A DNA stretch of 60,435 nucleotides from an uncultured Muribaculaceae bacterium (GCA_947175145.1 CAMWLY010000004.1:1-60435); one strand, 5' to 3'; numbered from the stretch's first letter, positions 26,309-36,198 are shown. Notes: a model not told the origin generated them from the sequence alone. Program-made: numbers and translations.

Positions 26309-28783
26309 ATGGCAACTGAAATAGAAATCAAAAGCGGAAATAACGAGAATGCACCAGCAGAAGCTCCGCGCACACCACGCAAAAAAGCTTCACGTCGCAA
26401 ATCCGGCGGTATCCGCATTCAGGAATTTCTCTATCTTTGCATAGAACACTGGAGCTGGTTTGTCATCTCTCTTGTAGTATGCCTGACTTGTGCATATATA
26501 TATATGATGAAAACCGTGCCCGTCTATGAGAAATCGGCATCGATGCTGCTCAACGCAGATATGTCGAAGATGGCTGTCACCAATAACCCTGTGCTCGAAG
26601 ATCTCGGCATCAAATCAGGCACTAATTCATTTATCTCCGACGAGCTTCAGATCATGAAGAGCGTCAGACTGATGTCAGATGTGGCTCAACGCCTCAATCT
26701 CGACATGAATTATTCAACTCCCGGCAGATTTCACGACAATACACTTTATGGTCCGAATCTGCCCGTTCAGGTGACTCTCCCGGATCTCACAGATGTGCAG
26801 AGCGCATCTTTCGTGCTCAATCTTGAAGGCAATGGCAAATATACCATTTCCGACATCACCAAAGATGGCAAATCTCTCGGAGAAACTACCATCAAGGGAC
26901 ATATCGGCACTCCGGTAAAAACAAGACTCGGCAGAGTAATCGTGAATCCGGGCGAGGCTTACAAACAGGATACACAGATGGAAATCAATGTTTCCAAGGT
27001 TCCTCTGAAACAAGTAGCCAAGAGTCTTGCCGGCAGAGTCTATATCGACAATGATAATTCAATCTGGAACCTCGTAGAGCTAAAAATAGTCGATACATCA
27101 CCAAAGCGAGCCGAAGATATTCTCAACACCATCATAGTGGCCTATGGTGACCGCTGGATGAACGACAAGCGCTCAATGGCTGATAAATCCTCAAAGTTTA
27201 TCGACGAACGAGTTAGATTGCTTCATGAGGAACTCGGATCAGTGGAAAACGATATATCCTCTTTCAAGAGCGCTAACCTTATGCCCGACGTTAATGCGGC
27301 AGCAAGCATGTACGTGAATCAGGCGTCGCAGGCATCTCTCACCCTCAAGGATCTGCGCAACGAGGAATATATGGCGAAGTATATCAAAAATTATCTTCGC
27401 AACTCAGAGAATAACCATCGCCTGCTTCCCACAAGCACCGGTCTGAGCAATTCAGCGCTTTCTTCTCAGATTGCGATGTATAACACCAAGATTTTGGAAC
27501 GCAATTCACTGGTGTCACAGTCAAGCTCCACCAACCCGCTTGTTCAGGAGCTTGATGCTACTCTCAATGCTCTCCGAGGTGCACTTATCGCATCAATCGA
27601 CAATGAATTGATTTCTCTGGGCGAACAGATTCGCACTCAGGAAGGAGTGTCATCAACAGCAACTTCTAAAATTGCTTCAAACCCACAGCAGGCTAAATAT
27701 CTGCTCAGTGTGGAGCGCCAGCAGAAAGTCAAAGAGAGCCTCTATCTCTACCTGCTGCAGAAGCGCGAGGAGAATCAGCTTAATCAGGCATTTACATCTT
27801 ACAACACCCGCATAGTATCGGAAGCCGACGGCTCAAATGCTCCTATCGCCCCCAAGAAGGCAACCATAATGCTTGTAGGTCTGCTTATCGGACTGGCAAT
27901 TCCTTCGCTGCTTCTCTTTCAGAGAGAAATGACCGTGAGTGTGGTTCGCGGACGTAAAGATATAGCCGACATGCAAATTCCCTTGGCCGGCGAATTGCCC
28001 TTGCATTCCAAAAAGCAGAAGCTTCCCTCTGCAAGTGATATACTCCGCATCTCCAAGCACCCGACTCCGACTGTATCTGTCAAAGAGAATTCCCGCAACT
28101 CGATCAATGAGGCATTCCGTGTGCTTCGCACAAATCTGGAATTCATGTTTGGCAACGATGCCACATCGCGCGTGGTGATGCTGACTTCAGCTAACCCGGG
28201 TTCCGGTAAGACCTTTGTCGGTTACAACTTGGCCAAGAGCTTCGCCATCAAAGGTAAACGAGTAGCTATCATTGACCTTGACATGCGTAAGGCCTCGATG
28301 AGTGCTTATATTGACAAACCGACAACCGGTGTGGCCGATTATCTGGCCGGTCGTGTGAGCGATATAACTTCAATCATGCACCAGGCCCCCGATACCCCCA
28401 ATATGGTACTGATACCGGTCGGCACTATACCCCCCAACCCGACAGAGTTATTATTTCAGGAGCGTCTTCAGGCCCTGATTGAGGATCTCAAGCTGCATTA
28501 TGATTATATATTCATAGACTGCCCGCCGGTAGAGGTAGTTGCAGACTCCACCATTATCAGCAAATATGCAGACCACACGCTGTTTGTGATACGTGCCGGT
28601 GTGCTTAACCTCGCAATGCTTCCCACAATCGATGAGATGTATGAAAACAATGCATATCCTTCGATGTCGATGGTACTCAACGGCACGGTGAATCCCCGCA
28701 ACTCATACGCTCGTCGCTATGGCAATCCATACAGCTACGGCTATGGTTACGGCACCGGTTACAACTATTCTTCAGAAGAATAA
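26309..28783 (+). CDS. Wzc-like polysaccharide tyrosine autokinase
   Basis: An 824-residue inner-membrane chain-length regulator fused to a BY-kinase. A basic N-terminus (about 21-35) precedes TM1 (about 48-66). The periplasmic Wzz domain and coiled coils follow, then TM2 near 512-530. The cytoplasmic kinase has Walker A 'ANPGSGKT' (Lys634), Walker A' 'IIDLDMRK' (654-661) and Walker B 'YDYIFIDCPP' (about 731-740). The C-terminal tail has eight tyrosines in about 22 residues ('YARRYGNPYSYGYGYGTGYN'), the usual site of cyclic phosphorylation. It works with the Wza-like exporter to control polymer export. The GPVP-type signature is not obvious. Confidence 0.93.
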   Translation: MATEIEIKSGNNENAPAEAPRTPRKKASRRKSGGIRIQEFLYLCIEHWSWFVISLVVCLTCAYIYMMKTVPVYEKSASMLLNADMSKMAVTNNPVLEDLGIKSGTNSFISDELQIMKSVRLMSDVAQRLNLDMNYSTPGRFHDNTLYGPNLPVQVTLPDLTDVQSASFVLNLEGNGKYTISDITKDGKSLGETTIKGHIGTPVKTRLGRVIVNPGEAYKQDTQMEINVSKVPLKQVAKSLAGRVYIDNDNSIWNLVELKIVDTSPKRAEDILNTIIVAYGDRWMNDKRSMADKSSKFIDERVRLLHEELGSVENDISSFKSANLMPDVNAAASMYVNQASQASLTLKDLRNEEYMAKYIKNYLRNSENNHRLLPTSTGLSNSALSSQIAMYNTKILERNSLVSQSSSTNPLVQELDATLNALRGALIASIDNELISLGEQIRTQEGVSSTATSKIASNPQQAKYLLSVERQQKVKESLYLYLLQKREENQLNQAFTSYNTRIVSEADGSNAPIAPKKATIMLVGLLIGLAIPSLLLFQREMTVSVVRGRKDIADMQIPLAGELPLHSKKQKLPSASDILRISKHPTPTVSVKENSRNSINEAFRVLRTNLEFMFGNDATSRVVMLTSANPGSGKTFVGYNLAKSFAIKGKRVAIIDLDMRKASMSAYIDKPTTGVADYLAGRVSDITSIMHQAPDTPNMVLIPVGTIPPNPTELLFQERLQALIEDLKLHYDYIFIDCPPVEVVADSTIISKYADHTLFVIRAGVLNLAMLPTIDEMYENNAYPSMSMVLNGTVNPRNSYARRYGNPYSYGYGYGTGYNYSSEE

Positions 28784-28792
28784 GACCAACAG

Positions 28793-28825
28793 ATACCGGC
28801 GGTATGGCCTTGCGGCCGTGCCGCC
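28793..28825 (+). promoter_or_regulatory. Intercistronic GC-rich hairpin, wzc / rfbA
   Basis: In the 73-base gap, 28798-28809 pairs with 28814-28825 over 12 bp (two G-U pairs in the middle) around a TTGC loop. A shorter alternative stem, ATACC (28793-28797) with GGTAT (28801-28805), uses the same bases and is mutually exclusive. Downstream is AACCAAATTTTATC, not a clean U-run. It could be an attenuator, partial terminator or mRNA end-protecting hairpin; the role is inferred. Confidence 0.5.
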
Positions 28826-28856
28826 AACCAAATTTTATCTATAACCTGACAAATCC

Positions 28857-29753
28857 ATGAAAGGAATAGTACTTGCGGGCGGTTCAGGCACACGCTTATA
28901 CCCGATAACTAAAGGCGTCAGCAAACAGCTACTCCCTATATATGACAAGCCGATGGTCTACTACCCCATCTCGGCTCTTATGACCGCCGGCATACGCGAA
29001 ATACTTATCATCTCCACACCTATGGACCTTCCCGGCTTCAAGAGATTGCTCGGTGACGGGTCAGATTATGGTGTTAAGTTTGAATATGCCGAGCAGCCAA
29101 GTCCCGATGGATTGGCACAGGCTTTCATAATAGGTCGTGACTTCATCGGCGATGACTCGGCTTGTCTTGTTTTGGGTGATAATATATTTCATGGTGCAGG
29201 CTTTGAAAAAGTGCTGCATGATGCTGTGGCGGATGCCGAGCAGAACGACAAAGCTACAGTATTCGGATATTGGGTGAATGATCCTGAAAGATATGGCGTT
29301 GCGGAATTCGACAAAGAAGGCAATTGTCTTTCAATTGAAGAGAAGCCTAAAAAACCGAAATCAAACTATGCGGTGGTAGGTCTCTATTTCTATCCTAACA
29401 AGGTGGTGGAGGTCGCATCTAATATCAAGCCTTCTGCACGCGGTGAATTGGAAATAACCTCTGTCAACCAGAAATTTCTTGAAGATGGTTCGCTGAAAGT
29501 TCAGGTACTGCCAAGCGGATTTGCTTGGCTGGATACCGGAACACACGATTCACTGGCTGAAGCATCGATTTATGTGGAGGTTCTGGAAAAGCGTCAGGGT
29601 CTGAAGATAGCTTGTCTTGAGGGTATCGCTTACCAGCAAGGGTGGATATCACGCGAGAGAATGGAGGAGATTGCCAAGCCCATGCTTAAAAATAATTACG
29701 GCCAATATCTAATGAAACTTATAGCCGATAATAACGAACGCAATCAGAAATAA
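28857..29753 (+). CDS. rfbA: Glucose-1-phosphate thymidylyltransferase
   Basis: A 298-residue nucleotidyltransferase that makes dTDP-glucose, the first step of dTDP-L-rhamnose synthesis. The N-terminal '[18 protein letters not shown]' and '[20 protein letters not shown]' are the nucleotide-binding signature, with '[10 protein letters not shown]' and '[19 protein letters not shown]' later and '[14 protein letters not shown]' near the end. Length and motifs are standard for RmlA/RfbA. rfbC follows 46 bases downstream; rfbB and rfbD, needed to complete dTDP-rhamnose, are not in the window. Confidence 0.96.
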   Translation: MKGIVLAGGSGTRLYPITKGVSKQLLPIYDKPMVYYPISALMTAGIREILIISTPMDLPGFKRLLGDGSDYGVKFEYAEQPSPDGLAQAFIIGRDFIGDDSACLVLGDNIFHGAGFEKVLHDAVADAEQNDKATVFGYWVNDPERYGVAEFDKEGNCLSIEEKPKKPKSNYAVVGLYFYPNKVVEVASNIKPSARGELEITSVNQKFLEDGSLKVQVLPSGFAWLDTGTHDSLAEASIYVEVLEKRQGLKIACLEGIAYQQGWISRERMEEIAKPMLKNNYGQYLMKLIADNNERNQK

Positions 29754-29799
29754 AGCCTCGATCAGATCAGATAAATACGCTTAGGAAAAAGAAGCATCT

Positions 29800-30354
29800 A
29801 TGAATGTTATAAAAACCGAAATACCGGGAGTAGTAATTCTCGAACCGCGAATATTCACAGATCCGAGAGGTTATTTCTTTGAGAGTTATTCAAAGCGGGT
29901 ATTCGATGAGGAGGTTTGCAAAATAGATTTTGTGCAGGATAATGAATCCTGTTCGACACGCGGAGTTATGCGCGGTCTTCATTTCCAGAGGCCACCTTTC
30001 TGTCAGGCCAAACTGGTGAGATGTGTTCGCGGAGCTGTGCTTGATGTTGCCGTAGACATCCGCAAGGGAAGCCCGACTTATGGTCGGCATGTAGCTGTGG
30101 AACTCACTGAGGAGAACCACCGGCAATTCTTTATCCCTCATGGTTTCGCACACGGGTTTGCCGTACTCTCCGACACCGCTGTTTTCCAGTATAAGTGCGA
30201 CAATTATTATGCTCCGGAATATGATGGCGGCATCTCTATTCAGGATACAGACCTCGGCATAGACTGGCGAATTGACCCGGCTGAAGCGATATTATCGGAC
30301 AAGGATACACACCACCCGCTCCTCAGGGATTTCGATTCTCCCTTCACCTTTTAA
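29800..30354 (+). CDS. rfbC: dTDP-4-dehydrorhamnose 3,5-epimerase
   Basis: A 184-residue cupin-fold epimerase, third enzyme of dTDP-L-rhamnose synthesis. 'MRGLHFQRPPFCQAKLV' carries the active-site His, with 'GAVLDVAVDIRKGSPTYG' and 'FIPHGFAHGFAVLSD' (the second conserved His region) following. It ends 'RDFDSPFTF', 4 bases before the ATG of the membrane protein gene. Together with rfbA and the DUF1972 glycosyltransferase it implies rhamnose or a related deoxysugar in the polymer made by this cluster. Confidence 0.95.
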   Translation: MNVIKTEIPGVVILEPRIFTDPRGYFFESYSKRVFDEEVCKIDFVQDNESCSTRGVMRGLHFQRPPFCQAKLVRCVRGAVLDVAVDIRKGSPTYGRHVAVELTEENHRQFFIPHGFAHGFAVLSDTAVFQYKCDNYYAPEYDGGISIQDTDLGIDWRIDPAEAILSDKDTHHPLLRDFDSPFTF

Positions 30355-30358
30355 ACTA

Positions 30359-31651
30359 ATGAAATTGGCGGGTATGAAGCCTGAGACAATCAATCGAGGA
30401 TTACAAGCGGCTGCAATTACAGGATTGGTAGCTCTCTGCATAAGTCCGAAAATCACAAACGGACCATATTCCCGCAATGATCTGCTGATAATTCTTCTTG
30501 TGTTATCACCCTTATGTTTGCTATTTCGCAGATGCAGGGTGATAATGCCGCGTATAGATCTGCCGCTCGCGGTGATGGCAGCGTGTGTGATTTGCTTTCC
30601 TGCTATCTTTCATCCTGAAACCATAAGATGGGGCACAATGCTTTACACCGTGGGCTGGTGTGTAGGATTTGCTATGCTCGCACGCCTTATCACAGCCTCG
30701 AATCTCAATGGTCCTGATTTGATTAAGGTTATCTGCTGGATAATTTATGCCTATTTTATACTTCTGGTTATTCAGCAGGTTGCTGTTCTGTTTGACTTGC
30801 CGGTGGTGCCCATGTATGATCCGAGGAAATGGCATGTTACGGGAATAAAACCCTGGAAATTAAACTCCTTGCATGTCGAGACATCATTGATGACATTCAC
30901 CCTATCGGTTCTAATGTTTTACCGCTCGCTGATATTACGCAGCGATAAATCAGGCATAAGTTTTGCTGAGGATATTAAAAGAAATTGGAAAGTATGGTGT
31001 GCATATCTATGGGTTATGCTCACTACATACAGTCTCGGAGGAATAATTTTCCTGATACTTGCATTCCTGCCGCGCATCAATCGCAAGGGTTTGATAGCGC
31101 TTGTCGGTGTAGCGGCATTGCTATATATCGCAGGGTGGTTTGCTCCCGAGAATATGCATAATCCTCTGCAACGATTCAACACTCTGACACAAGCTGTCTT
31201 ATCCGGAGACAAAGACGCGATTGCCAATGCCGACTCAAGTCTGTCAGATAGACTATTACCTAATGTCTCAGGCTTCAAGGCAATGTTTACCCCCTCGGCA
31301 GACTTAATCATCGGGCACGGTGTGGACAGCGATGCGCGTGATCTGCCGCCAAGACCATTCTGTAAAACAGGATTCGCCGGATTCTTCACGCTCGGATATA
31401 TGTATGGTCTGATCTGCATAATAGCATTCTGGACAGTGCTGGTACGCACTTCATTCAGCCGACGCTATCCGGTAACAATATTCATGACACTACTTGCACT
31501 ACAGGTATCTATTGAATTCAATCTGCAAAATTGCTGGCTTATCATGGCCTGGGGCCTTGCCTTCCGGACTCTTGTGCTCGGTGATAAGACACTCACATCT
31601 TCATGTTGGTGCATAAATAAAAAACATCTTCAATCATCGGCGGCAAAATGA
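30359..31651 (+). CDS. O-antigen polymerase/ligase-like membrane protein
   Basis: A roughly 430-residue polytopic membrane protein with about ten hydrophobic segments. The start is taken at ATG 30359, 4 bases after the rfbC stop; a longer frame from 30272 would overlap rfbC by 83 bases. A large loop (about 270-350, with 'NPLQRFNTLTQAVLSGDKD' and 'GHGVDSDARDLPPRPF') between late helices is typical of Wzy polymerases and WaaL-type ligases, which share fold and low identity. The cluster context favours a role in polymerising or ligating the exported glycan. Polymerase versus ligase cannot be decided. It overlaps the next gene by 4 bases. Confidence 0.75.
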   Translation: MKLAGMKPETINRGLQAAAITGLVALCISPKITNGPYSRNDLLIILLVLSPLCLLFRRCRVIMPRIDLPLAVMAACVICFPAIFHPETIRWGTMLYTVGWCVGFAMLARLITASNLNGPDLIKVICWIIYAYFILLVIQQVAVLFDLPVVPMYDPRKWHVTGIKPWKLNSLHVETSLMTFTLSVLMFYRSLILRSDKSGISFAEDIKRNWKVWCAYLWVMLTTYSLGGIIFLILAFLPRINRKGLIALVGVAALLYIAGWFAPENMHNPLQRFNTLTQAVLSGDKDAIANADSSLSDRLLPNVSGFKAMFTPSADLIIGHGVDSDARDLPPRPFCKTGFAGFFTLGYMYGLICIIAFWTVLVRTSFSRRYPVTIFMTLLALQVSIEFNLQNCWLIMAWGLAFRTLVLGDKTLTSSCWCINKKHLQSSAAK

Positions 31652-32730
31652 AGGGGCATCAACAAAAAACGCGGGTTGCGATAGTCGGCTCTCAAGGGAT
31701 TCCGGCCAACTATGGCGGGTTTGAGACACTGGTTGAAAATCTGGTGATACACGCATCTGAAGATGTGGAATACACTGTGTTCTGTTCGGCTTCTGAGCAG
31801 CCATCTAAGCGATCAGCATATCATGGTGCCGAACTAAAATATCTGCCTGTTAAATCTCATGGGCCAAGTTCCGTGCTATATGATGTATGGTCTATGGCGC
31901 ATGCCTTGCGCGGTTTTGACACGGTGCTGGTGCTTGGTGTTTCGGGGGCACTGTTTATTCCGGTTCTGAAATTATTCTCAAAAGCACACATCATAGTAAA
32001 TGTGGACGGCATCGAGTATCAGCGCGATAAATGGAATTATGCAGCCCGCACTTTTCTGCGCACATCTCTCGATGTCAGTATGAGATGGGCCGATATCATA
32101 GTCGCTGACAATCCCGGTGTTAAAGAATTTTTGCGTCAGCGTTACGGCATTGACGCTCACCTTATAGCCTACGGTGGTAATCAGGCTCTGCGCGAAACTA
32201 CACCTGAATATGATAAGTCAATCCTCGAAAGAATAGGGGTATACGGCCGTGATTACAATCTTGCTATTTGCCGCATCGAGCCTGAAAATCATTGCAGACT
32301 TATTTTGGAAACTCACCGCGATCTTAACCGGGAATTAGTGATTGTAGGCAATTGGCAACACAGCCGATATTCGCGTGAACTATTCGAAGAATTTTCAGAC
32401 ATTCCTACCATCAAGCTTGTAAACTTCATCTATAATCTTGACGAACTTCACACCCTCCGCTCCAATGCAAGCTGCTATGTGCATGGTCATGGTGCCGGAG
32501 GCACAAATCCCTCGCTTGTAGAAGCCATGCATTTCGGCAACCCGATTTTGGCCTACGATGTTATCTACAATCGTGAAACCACCGGTGGCATGGCCGGATT
32601 CTTTAATGACAAGAGTTCTCTGCGCCAACTTCTCAAAAAAGTGCCTGCCAATGGAGAGGCACTCCGAGACTATGCCCGCGCCAATTATAACTGGAGCAGC
32701 ATAGCCGCAGCTTACGAAGCCCTTTATTGA
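31648..32730 (+). CDS. DUF1972 glycosyltransferase
   Basis: A 360-residue GT4-like glycosyltransferase. The N-terminal 'VAIVGSQGIPANYGGFETLV' (residues about 10-29) is the hallmark of the DUF1972 domain found in rhamnosyl- and related transferases. The C-terminal domain has 'CYVHGHGAGGTNPSLVEAMH' (about 277-296), the donor-binding region with the conserved Glu. The gene starts 4 bases inside the membrane protein gene (ATGA overlap) and ends the polysaccharide cluster. A rhamnosyl donor is suggested by nearby rfbA and rfbC but is inference. Confidence 0.87.
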   Translation: MKGHQQKTRVAIVGSQGIPANYGGFETLVENLVIHASEDVEYTVFCSASEQPSKRSAYHGAELKYLPVKSHGPSSVLYDVWSMAHALRGFDTVLVLGVSGALFIPVLKLFSKAHIIVNVDGIEYQRDKWNYAARTFLRTSLDVSMRWADIIVADNPGVKEFLRQRYGIDAHLIAYGGNQALRETTPEYDKSILERIGVYGRDYNLAICRIEPENHCRLILETHRDLNRELVIVGNWQHSRYSRELFEEFSDIPTIKLVNFIYNLDELHTLRSNASCYVHGHGAGGTNPSLVEAMHFGNPILAYDVIYNRETTGGMAGFFNDKSSLRQLLKKVPANGEALRDYARANYNWSSIAAAYEALY

Positions 32731-32740
32731 TTTTTTTTGC

Positions 32741-32748
32741 TAAATTTG
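32741..32748 (+). promoter_or_regulatory. -7 box for the envelope operon
   Basis: TAAATTTG lies 10 bases after the glycosyltransferase stop, preceded by a T-run. It would give a leader of about 100 nt before ATG 32854 and drive the 32854-43127 gene string. No clear -33 TTG is placed 20 bases upstream, and I saw no terminator between the preceding gene and this box, so read-through from the polysaccharide cluster is possible. Confidence 0.55.
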
Positions 32749-32853
32749 TAAATTGATAAAACCGGTATCGGATTGAACTTCTCATGAGCCGATGTTTCGG
32801 CTCACGTTAATTTTTATTTCAGGACATTCACGGTGCCCTCCCCTTGTAATGAT

Positions 32854-35800
32854 ATGAATATACGCAGATTCACCCACTTCATAATATGTGCCATTATCGC
32901 TGTATTAGCATTCGGATATTCTGATGCTGACGCCGCTCCGAGAAAATCAAAAGCACGCACTTCGCAATCGTCAAAAAGATCAGGCTCGTCTAAGAATTCC
33001 AAATCTAAATCACGCTCAAAATCAGGGAAATCAGGTCGCAATAAAAAATCCGGAACCAAAAAGTCAAAATACGGCAAGAATTCCCGCAAACGACGCGCCA
33101 ACCGCAACGTGGTGAAATCCACCTACAAGGCACCCCCAAAGGAGACTCCGCAAAATGATTCGCTAACACTTGCTGTCAACGCCGGTCTTCTTGCAGGTAT
33201 ACCCTCATATCTAAATCCCGGAGGATTAAGGGTAAACTCTGTGCGGGCAAACAAATCTGCCAAAATAGCCAGTGTGGGTCTAAATGAGAACTTTACCTAC
33301 ATGCCGGTGACCCGACCTCTGATTGACTCCCTGTCGAAAATGGTGAGTCGGGCTCTCCCGGACTCATTGATAGGATATAAAATTTCGCTCAACGTTGGAA
33401 ACCGCCCGCTGGCATATTATATAACCAAGGTAGACAAACTTGCTCCGGAACATCGTAAAAATCCGACGTTTGTCAAGGAATTACACCCGACATTTACCGC
33501 GGCCAAGGGCATGGATAATGATATAATCGCCCTATGGCACTCGCACGGTCGGTATTTTCGTGATGGGTCATGGCAGTGGCAGCGCCCTCTATTATTCGAG
33601 ACCACCGAGGATTTATATACCATGAGTTACATCTTGCCTTACGTGGTTCCGATGCTGGAAAATGCCGGAGCATACGTGATGCTACCCCGCGAACGAGACA
33701 CAAATCGCCACGAGGTGATTGTAGACAATGACACTAACGAAGGTGGTCAACTCTTCTCACAACCATATTACCGCGAGATGAGCAGCACGCAAAAATGGAC
33801 CACCGGTGAAGAGGAGGGTTTCATATATGATTTGCCTGATTTCAGAGACACGGAAAACCCATTTGAGAATGGCACTTATCGCCAGATTCCAACTCAGAAA
33901 ACCGGCAAACCGGCTGTTGCAGCCTGGTATGCCGATATACCCGAAGCAGGAGAATATGCTGTATATGTAAGTTATAAATCTCTGCCTAAATCCACAACCG
34001 ATGCACGCTACACTGTGAATTACTCAGGTGGCAGCAAGGAGTTCAGGGTTAACCAGAAGATGGGAGGCGGCACATGGATATATCTCGGCACCTTCCCTCT
34101 TGAAGCCGGTTACAGCGATGTGGAACCGGTAGTCACACTGACCAACCTCACCGATGACCAGGCCGGAACCATTGTAACTGCAGATGCTGTCAAGATAGGT
34201 GGTGGCATGGGTAATATCGCACGCTCACAGCGTCGCTCCGATGTTTATTATGATCCTTCAACACCGGATTCCGAAATTAGAGCCGAAGAAACTGATGAAG
34301 ATGAAGAGACCGATGAAGAGGTTGCCGATGAGGAAGTGATAGATTCGCAGGGTGATGACATCACTGATATTGCGGACACCATGACACCTGCGGACGAACA
34401 GAAAAAAGATGAACCCAAGAAAGGTCCTGCTCCAAGATTCTCTACATCCGGGATGCCGAGATTTCTGGAGGGTGCACGCTATTGGTTACACTGGGCAGGC
34501 TATCCGGAATATGTATACTCCCCTTATCACGGCACCAATGACTATAAAGATGATTACACAAGCCGCGGACATTGGGTTAACTATCTGGCGGGAGGGTCGC
34601 GTGTGCTCCCGGGTCGCGAAGGTCTAAACATTCCGGTCGATGCTGTTTTTGCTCTCCATTCGGATGCCGGCAAACGCAATGATGACTCCTACGTCGGAAC
34701 CTTAGGTATTTACTTCACTCAAAATGGTGATTCATATCGTGACGGCACTCCTCGCATTAACTCCCGAATGCTGACCGACATGGTAATGCAGCAGATTACC
34801 AATGATATCCGCAAGGAATATGAACCTAACTGGACACGCCGCTCCATGTGGGATAAATCATACGTTGAGGCGCGTGTGCCCGAGATACCTACCACTCTGA
34901 TTGAACTTATGAGTCATCAGAACTATGCCGATATGGTATATGGTCTGGATCCTAATTTTAAATTTACAGTCGGGCGCGCTATTTATAAAGGCATAGCCAG
35001 ATTCATGGCAGAGCGCAAAGACCGCAAATTGGTGATCCAGCCTCTTCCGGTGCATGACTTCTTGATTAAGCGCACCAAAGCCAATCATTTCAGACTTAGC
35101 TGGAAAGCTACAGAAGATAAACTGGAACCCACAGCTACTCCCAATCGATATGTGATTATGGAGCGCTCAGGCTCAGACCTCGGCTTCCATAAAATCGGCG
35201 AGACAACCTCAACACACTTCGATATTAAAGTCAACGACAAAGAGATACACTCATATCGCATTATCGCTATCAATGATGGTGGAGCATCTTTCCCCTCGGA
35301 GACTCTCGCGCTTCGCGAAGGAAATGAAGATTCCAAACCGATATTGATAGTCAATGGATTTACCCGTGTATCAGCTCCCGGACATCAGTCCGATTCCTCA
35401 AGCGCAGGATTCTACTCGGAAGCTGATTTCGGAGTGCCTTACATTAAGGATATATCATTTACCGGACATCAGACTGATTTCCGCCGCTCTTCGGGTCAGC
35501 ATGGTCTCAGCGGTCAGGGTTATGCCACAAAGGTAATTGCGGGTAACACATATGATTACCCTGCAGTTCATGGAGCCGCTATTGCAGCAGCCGGCGGTCG
35601 CGGATTCGTGTCGGCCTCGGTCTCAGCTGTAGAGAATGGTGAAGTTCACCTGACTGACTACTCATTGGTAGATTTGATTCTCGGCAAGCAGAAAACCACA
35701 GTTGTCGGCACAGGGAAGAAAGGTGTGCAATATCGTGCATTTTCTCCGGCTCTTCAGAATGCTATCAGGAAATATTCCGATAATGGTGGAGATTTGATTA

Positions 35801-36192
35801 TCAGCGGCCAATATGTGGTCTCCGATCTGCTTGATTCGCGTTCCACCAAGGCTGACCGCGAATTCGCGCAACAGGTATTAGGTGTGGAAAGCGCCGAGAG
35901 TGAAGCCACCGGAGCCGGTCGTTTGCGAGACAACAAAGGAAAACGAATTGATTACTCTTCCACCCTCAATGAGAAGCAGTATATAGTGGAGCGACCTGAC
36001 GCGCTGACGCCTGATGCAGATGCAAATACGGCAGAAATTCTGACTTTTGCAGAATCGGGCAAACGCGCCGGCCAAATTACCGACAGAGGTAAAGGACAAA
36101 TTGCAATACTCTCTGTCCCTATCGAGTCAATTACCGATAATGCTGTGCGCAATGACTTGATGGGAAAAATAATTAATATGCTTGAAAAATAA
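32854..36192 (+). CDS. Amidase-fold protein with golvesin-like insertion
   Basis: A 1112-residue exported protein; ATG 32854 gives a signal peptide (about 1-28), whereas the GTG at 32833 would add seven odd residues. Residues about 29-90 are an extreme Lys/Arg/Ser-rich tail. The N-acetylmuramoyl-L-alanine amidase fold is split. One part has 'IIALWHSHGRYF' (His229/His231) and 'LLFETTEDLYTMSYILPYV' then 'PMLENAGAYVMLPRERD'. The other has 'AVFALHSDAG' (His602) and 'TTLIELMSHQNYADM' (Glu684). Between them lies a golvesin/xanthan-lyase-type beta domain (about 345-450) and an acidic linker (about 475-505). The C-terminus has an FN3-like domain and further sandwich domains. Zinc amidase activity on peptidoglycan is likely but unproven. 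Confidence 0.8.
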   Translation: MNIRRFTHFIICAIIAVLAFGYSDADAAPRKSKARTSQSSKRSGSSKNSKSKSRSKSGKSGRNKKSGTKKSKYGKNSRKRRANRNVVKSTYKAPPKETPQNDSLTLAVNAGLLAGIPSYLNPGGLRVNSVRANKSAKIASVGLNENFTYMPVTRPLIDSLSKMVSRALPDSLIGYKISLNVGNRPLAYYITKVDKLAPEHRKNPTFVKELHPTFTAAKGMDNDIIALWHSHGRYFRDGSWQWQRPLLFETTEDLYTMSYILPYVVPMLENAGAYVMLPRERDTNRHEVIVDNDTNEGGQLFSQPYYREMSSTQKWTTGEEEGFIYDLPDFRDTENPFENGTYRQIPTQKTGKPAVAAWYADIPEAGEYAVYVSYKSLPKSTTDARYTVNYSGGSKEFRVNQKMGGGTWIYLGTFPLEAGYSDVEPVVTLTNLTDDQAGTIVTADAVKIGGGMGNIARSQRRSDVYYDPSTPDSEIRAEETDEDEETDEEVADEEVIDSQGDDITDIADTMTPADEQKKDEPKKGPAPRFSTSGMPRFLEGARYWLHWAGYPEYVYSPYHGTNDYKDDYTSRGHWVNYLAGGSRVLPGREGLNIPVDAVFALHSDAGKRNDDSYVGTLGIYFTQNGDSYRDGTPRINSRMLTDMVMQQITNDIRKEYEPNWTRRSMWDKSYVEARVPEIPTTLIELMSHQNYADMVYGLDPNFKFTVGRAIYKGIARFMAERKDRKLVIQPLPVHDFLIKRTKANHFRLSWKATEDKLEPTATPNRYVIMERSGSDLGFHKIGETTSTHFDIKVNDKEIHSYRIIAINDGGASFPSETLALREGNEDSKPILIVNGFTRVSAPGHQSDSSSAGFYSEADFGVPYIKDISFTGHQTDFRRSSGQHGLSGQGYATKVIAGNTYDYPAVHGAAIAAAGGRGFVSASVSAVENGEVHLTDYSLVDLILGKQKTTVVGTGKKGVQYRAFSPALQNAIRKYSDNGGDLIISGQYVVSDLLDSRSTKADREFAQQVLGVESAESEATGAGRLRDNKGKRIDYSSTLNEKQYIVERPDALTPDADANTAEILTFAESGKRAGQITDRGKGQIAILSVPIESITDNAVRNDLMGKIINMLEK

Positions 36193-36198
36193 CCCGAC

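Noticed and set aside
26490-26505. TATATATATATATGAT run in wzc as a regulatory repeat
   Set aside because: It encodes part of the first transmembrane helix of the kinase and is too short and imperfect to claim a repeat function.
30919-31449. 176-codon frame antisense to the O-antigen polymerase-like gene
   Set aside because: Opposite a hydrophobic membrane protein gene; no start signals or domain.
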